Assembly (NCBI GenBank): GCA_934203105.1
Contig: CAKPYQ010000022.1
Coordinates: 1 to 16,870, forward strand
Direction of reading: 5' to 3'
DNA length: 16,870 nt
DNA from: an uncultured Alphaproteobacteria bacterium
GTDB taxonomy: Bacteria; Pseudomonadota; Alphaproteobacteria; CAAHEQ01; UBA3637
Under the pieces are notes generated by a model. The model was not told the DNA's origin, did no database searches, and saw nothing but the letters and a program-made list of their open reading frames with translations. Position numbers and translations under genes: made by a program. This document shows, in pieces, positions 14,463-16,870 of the stretch. Positions within the stretch are counted from its first letter, which is position 1; each line of letters opens with the position of its first letter.

Positions 14463-15950
14463 ATGAATACACCAGAAAATACAGCAAATACGAACCTGGA
14501 TCAACGCTCGATGCGCTTGGAAAAGTTGAAAAAAATCGAAGCCTTGGGATTAAATGCTTACCCGCACATTTATCGTCCGACTTTTACATCGGCCACGTTA
14601 AATGAAAAATATGCCGCTTTGGCAAACGAAGAACAAACGGATGATGTTGTTTTTGTCGCAGGTCGTATTAAAGCTATTCGTAACTCTGGTATGTTTATGG
14701 ATATTTATGACTCAACGGGGAAAATTCAAATTTTCTCTTCTTTGGAGCATTTGCCGGACGATGAAAAAGAAATTTTATCTTTATTGGACTTGGGCGACTT
14801 TGTCGGTGTTGAAGGAACTGTGCGCCGTACAAAACGCGGTGAATTGTCCGTCAATACAAAACATTTAACGGTTTTAAGCAAGTCTTTATTGCCTTTGCCG
14901 GAAAAATTTCACGGATTGACGGATACGGATACAAAGTATCGTCAACGTTATTTGGATATGATTACAAATGACGAAACGTTGAAAACGTTAAACAAGCGCA
15001 GTCAAATCATTTCTGCCATTCGTGAATACTTAAACGGCTTGGGATTTTTGGAAGTCGAAACGCCGATTTTGCACCCGATTTTGGGCGGAGCAAATGCAAA
15101 ACCGTTTATCACGCACCACAATACATTAGATATGGATTTATATTTGCGGATTGCTCCGGAATTATACTTAAAGCGCTTGATTATCGGCGGTATGCCGGCG
15201 GTCTATGAAATCGGCCGCAATTTCCGTAACGAAGGTATGGATACGCGCCACAATCCGGAATTTACAATGATGGAATTGTATTGGCAATACAAAGATTATA
15301 ACGATATGATGGATTTGTTCGAAGCGATTGTTCAATATGCGGCGATGAAAGTCAACGGCACGACAAAAACAGTCATTGACGGGCAAGAAATTGATGTTGG
15401 CGGACATTGGCCCCGCAAATCAATGCTGGAATTGGTCAAAGAAGAAACAGGCGTGGATTTTGAGCAATTTGACAATGGTGCAGATGCTGTTGCAGCAGCC
15501 AAAGAATTAGGCGTCTTTGTTGATGAAAAGGCCAACTGGGGAACAGTTGTTTCAACGGTCTTTGAAGAAAAATGTGAACATAAGCTGATCCAACCGATTT
15601 TTGTCATTGATCACCCGAAAGATATTTCGCCTTTGACAAAAACACATCGCAAAAATCCGCGGTTGGTGGAACGTTTTGAACCGTTCATTAACACTTGGGA
15701 AGTCGGTAATGCTTATTCGGAATTAACCAACCCGATTGACCAACGCGAACGTTTGGAAGACCAAGTAAAAGCTCGTGAAGCCGGCGATGATGAGGCCAAT
15801 ATGATGGACGAAGATTTTGTCACGGCTTTGGAACATGGTATGCCGCCGACAGGTGGTCTTGGAATGGGTATTGACAGAATCGTGATGATTTTAACGGGTT
15901 CGCCGTCTATTCGTGACGTTTTGGCTTTCCCGACAATGCGTAAAAAGTAA
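14463..15950 (+). CDS. lysS: Lysyl-tRNA synthetase, class II
   Basis: A 495-residue cytosolic enzyme that charges tRNA-Lys (E. coli LysS has 505). An N-terminal OB-fold anticodon-binding domain (about 62-140) precedes the class II catalytic core. Motif 1 is GFLEVETPILHP (194-205), motif 2 FRNEGMDTRHNPEFTMMELY (254-273) and motif 3 GLGMGIDRIVMIL (about 465-477). The frame is open upstream to 14328, but the ATG at 14463 has AAAGGA nine bases ahead and gives the normal start. Many alphaproteobacteria use the unrelated class I enzyme, so a class II enzyme is worth noting here. A small membrane protein gene follows after 32 bases and probably shares the transcript. Confidence 0.96.
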   Translation: MNTPENTANTNLDQRSMRLEKLKKIEALGLNAYPHIYRPTFTSATLNEKYAALANEEQTDDVVFVAGRIKAIRNSGMFMDIYDSTGKIQIFSSLEHLPDDEKEILSLLDLGDFVGVEGTVRRTKRGELSVNTKHLTVLSKSLLPLPEKFHGLTDTDTKYRQRYLDMITNDETLKTLNKRSQIISAIREYLNGLGFLEVETPILHPILGGANAKPFITHHNTLDMDLYLRIAPELYLKRLIIGGMPAVYEIGRNFRNEGMDTRHNPEFTMMELYWQYKDYNDMMDLFEAIVQYAAMKVNGTTKTVIDGQEIDVGGHWPRKSMLELVKEETGVDFEQFDNGADAVAAAKELGVFVDEKANWGTVVSTVFEEKCEHKLIQPIFVIDHPKDISPLTKTHRKNPRLVERFEPFINTWEVGNAYSELTNPIDQRERLEDQVKAREAGDDEANMMDEDFVTALEHGMPPTGGLGMGIDRIVMILTGSPSIRDVLAFPTMRKK

Positions 15951-15982
15951 TTTTTGCTAACAAAATATAAGGAGAGATAAAA

Positions 15983-16288
15983 ATGCAAAAACCAGAAACA
16001 AAATTTGACTTTAAAGCAGAATTGAAAAAAATGTGGAATGCGTTATTGCGCTTTTTAAAGCCATACAAAAACTTAGACAAGCCCGTATTGACGCAAGACT
16101 TTGAACCGTTTTTAAAACGCAATATTCAAATGGTTTACACAATCGGTTGCGTGATTTTGCTTGTCTTTGCAATTTTTGCATTGCGCTTTTTGCCGGCAAT
16201 TTTGATTGTGTTAGGAAATTGGTTTGCTTTAATCGTTATTTTTATCATTTTGCGTTTGTTGTGCGAAATGATTGCAAAATCGAAATAA
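15983..16288 (+). CDS. Small two-helix membrane protein, weak DUF4282-like look
   Basis: 101 residues. A charged, Lys-rich N-terminal half (about 1-45, including KAELKKMWNALLRFLK) precedes two membrane helices at about 51-72 and 74-95. The last part ends in ILRLLCEMIAKSK, recalling the RxxxE segment at the end of DUF4282 proteins. That resemblance is from memory and weak. AAGGAG at 15969-15974 with an eight-base gap supports the start. It follows lysS by 32 bases and is closed by the terminator at 16316-16342, so it is the last gene of that unit. Function unknown. Confidence 0.75.
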   Translation: MQKPETKFDFKAELKKMWNALLRFLKPYKNLDKPVLTQDFEPFLKRNIQMVYTIGCVILLVFAIFALRFLPAILIVLGNWFALIVIFIILRLLCEMIAKSK

Positions 16289-16315
16289 GCTTTATTTAAT
16301 CAAAATATAATAAAA

Positions 16316-16342
16316 GGCCTGCTTTTTAAAGCGGGCTTTTTT
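16316..16342 (+). terminator. Intrinsic terminator of the lysS unit
   Basis: GCCTGCTTT (16317-16325) pairs with AAAGCGGGC (16328-16336) with one G-T pair and a very short loop, followed by six T. It sits 28 bases after the last stop codon. Confidence 0.85.
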
Positions 16343-16388
16343 GTAATTCTGAGCCTTGATGAAGAATCTTTTTAATGGAGCGTACCGA

Positions 16389-16428
16389 AGTGGGGGACGC
16401 GAAATTTTCGCGCCCCGCGTCCCCCACT
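16389..16428. repeat. Perfect 13-bp GC-rich inverted repeat (hairpin 1)
   Basis: AGTGGGGGACGCG (16389-16401) is the exact reverse complement of CGCGTCCCCCACT (16416-16428), with a 14-base loop. The inner part can instead fold as CGCGAAA/TTTTCGCG (16398-16412), so two structures compete. It lies between the first two copies of the flanking repeat unit. Confidence 0.85.
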
Positions 16429-16493
16429 AAAAAAGCTGTTTTTTTCCACTCGTCATTCTGAACGAAGTGAAGAATCTCTTAAAACGGTGGCGG

Positions 16494-16546
16494 CATCAAA
16501 TGTGCGGCGCGGGTGCGCGGGGATTTTGCGCGCCGCACAGTTGATG
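16494..16546. repeat. GC-rich 17-bp inverted repeat with one mismatch (hairpin 2)
   Basis: CATCAA plus TGTGCGGCGCG (16494-16511) pairs with CGCGCCGCACA plus TTGATG (16529-16546), the two stem parts being separated by a single A-G mismatch. The loop is 17 bases and G-rich. It differs in sequence from hairpin 1 but occupies the equivalent place between flanking repeat units. Confidence 0.85.
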
Positions 16547-16660
16547 TTATGATGAAGTAAAAAGATTCTTCGCGTGCGTTCAGAATGACAGGCGAGGAAA
16601 AGACGTTCAGAATGACGGTCGGGGTAAAGAACATTCTAAATAACGACGCAACAGCTCAAC

Positions 16661-16778
16661 AAAAAAAGCACTGATACGCGCAAGAGTACCAGTGCCTTCG
16701 TGTTTACCAAGGGCTCTGTTGCAGGAAAAAACAGAGCCATTTCAAAATTTCCATTTAGAATGGAATTCCTAAACACAT
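16661..16778 (-). ncRNA. Candidate stand-alone structured small RNA, about 115 nt
   Basis: On the minus strand a strong promoter is followed at the expected distance by a foldable transcript that ends in an intrinsic terminator. Near the 5' end GUGUUUA (16776-16770) pairs with UAAACAC (16706-16700), closing a junction. That junction encloses hairpin UUCCAUU/AAUGGAA (16765-16749) and hairpin GGCUCUGUU/AACAGAGCC (16738-16712). The terminator GCACUGGUAC/GUAUCAGUGC (16695-16668) then ends in seven U. An alternative fold pairs UUUAG(g)AAU with AUUCUAAA near the 5' end. No minus-strand gene lies downstream, so a riboswitch or leader is unlikely. I do not recognise the family. A tracrRNA of a CRISPR-Cas9 locus beyond the right edge is one possibility that cannot be tested here. 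Confidence 0.6.
16668..16695 (-). terminator. Intrinsic terminator of the candidate small RNA
   Basis: On the minus strand GCACTGGTAC pairs with GTATCAGTGC (one mismatched pair, eight-base loop), followed directly by TTTTTTT (16667-16661). On the plus strand the same hairpin has no T-run after it, so it works in the minus direction. Confidence 0.8.
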
Positions 16779-16783
16779 TACCT

Positions 16784-16811
16784 ATTTTATACATTCGAAA
16801 GTCGTTGTCAA
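16784..16811 (-). promoter_or_regulatory. Sigma-70-type promoter of the candidate small RNA
   Basis: On the minus strand TTGACA (16811-16806, perfect consensus) and TAAAAT (16789-16784, five of six) are 16 bases apart. The predicted start, about seven bases on at 16776-16778, coincides with the first paired bases of the RNA's closing stem. Confidence 0.75.
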
Positions 16812-16870
16812 GACCTTTTTTTATTATTTATCGCTTTTTTTATTAAATTACAACTTTAAGCTTTATTTTT

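Larger units (their letters stand above)
16346..16616. repeat. Cluster of TTCTGAA...GAAGAATC repeat units in direct and inverted orientation
   Basis: Four copies or partial copies of one unit lie here. A degenerate direct copy is at 16346-16369 and the clearest direct copy, GTCATTCTGAACGAAGTGAAGAATCT, at 16452-16477. An inverted copy is at 16563-16589 (AGATTCTTCGC...GTTCAGAATGAC), and a partial inverted copy at 16603-16616. The direct copy at 16452 and inverted copy at 16563 flank the second GC-rich hairpin, giving a nested palindrome. The look is that of dispersed intergenic repeats (REP- or MITE-like). No open reading frame of note lies in it. Confidence 0.7.
16289..16870. other. Protein-free right end: terminator, repeats and small RNA gene
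   Basis: No credible coding region on either strand. From left: the lysS-unit terminator, the repeat cluster with two GC-rich hairpins (16346-16616), a short unassigned gap, the minus-strand small RNA with its terminator and promoter (16661-16811), and an AT-rich tail (16815-16870) in which nothing specific was seen. Confidence 0.8.

Noticed and set aside
16346..16616. CRISPR array
   Set aside because: Repeat copies are few, occur in both orientations, vary in length and are not evenly spaced.
16686..16738. SRP (4.5S) RNA, because GTTTACC and GGGCTCTGTTG on the plus strand recall E. coli ffs
   Set aside because: The conserved GGTCCGGAAGGAAGCAGCC core is absent and the promoter and terminator point to the minus strand.
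16661..16778. Riboswitch or transcription attenuator, with a possible 7-codon leader MCLGIPF
   Set aside because: No minus-strand gene lies downstream of the terminator, and the tiny frame begins almost at the predicted transcript start, leaving no room for a ribosome binding site.

Overview
The window reads as a dense, moderately AT-rich piece of an alphaproteobacterial genome, probably uncultured and host-associated. The lineage call rests on several things: the CarD protein with its SYSERQ helix motif next to a small ferredoxin gene, the TRAM-less RNA m5U methyltransferase, the tight fliF-fliG-fliN-motA-flhF-flhG order, and the MnmG and RluD sequences. Coding density is high and most genes have a clear AAGGAG-type ribosome binding site. 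The left end enters mnmG abruptly after about 57 bases that do not belong to that gene, so the window probably starts at a contig end.

Layout, left to right. (1) 1-1524: 5'-truncated mnmG (+). (2) 1657-3513: htpG (-), convergent with mnmG across a bidirectional terminator. (3) 3660-4546: a small 2[4Fe-4S] ferredoxin and carD (+), each with its own terminator, carD with a good promoter. (4) 4635-9430: a tightly packed six-gene flagellar-type operon on the minus strand, in transcription order fliF (very short), fliG, fliN, motA, flhF, flhG. (5) 9543-10478: rluD (+), divergent from fliF. (6) 10589-11347: an unrecognised membrane-anchored protein (-) with a near-consensus promoter. (7) 11416-14349: a three-gene minus-strand operon of two unrecognised polytopic membrane proteins and an Fe-S RNA m5U methyltransferase. 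(8) 14463-16288: class II lysyl-tRNA synthetase and a small two-helix membrane protein (+). (9) 16289-16870: no protein gene. It holds an intrinsic terminator, repeat elements built from a TTCTGAA...GAAGAATC unit around two long GC-rich hairpins, and on the minus strand a likely stand-alone structured small RNA with its own promoter and terminator.

Two parts stand out. First, the flagellar operon encodes rotor (FliF, FliG), C-ring (FliN), stator (MotA) and polar-placement (FlhF, FlhG) proteins. Its FliF lacks RBM1, RBM2 and most of the beta-collar, keeping only two membrane helices, RBM3 and the FliG-binding tail. FliG and MotA have also both lost charges at the residues that form one of the classical torque pairs. 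No export gene or motB is present in the window. This suggests a stripped-down or repurposed flagellar motor. Second, the small RNA at about 16661-16778 has a TTGACA-N16-TAAAAT promoter, a predicted three-way junction and a hairpin-plus-U terminator, and I do not recognise its family. All calls were made by reading the sequence; no searches were run.
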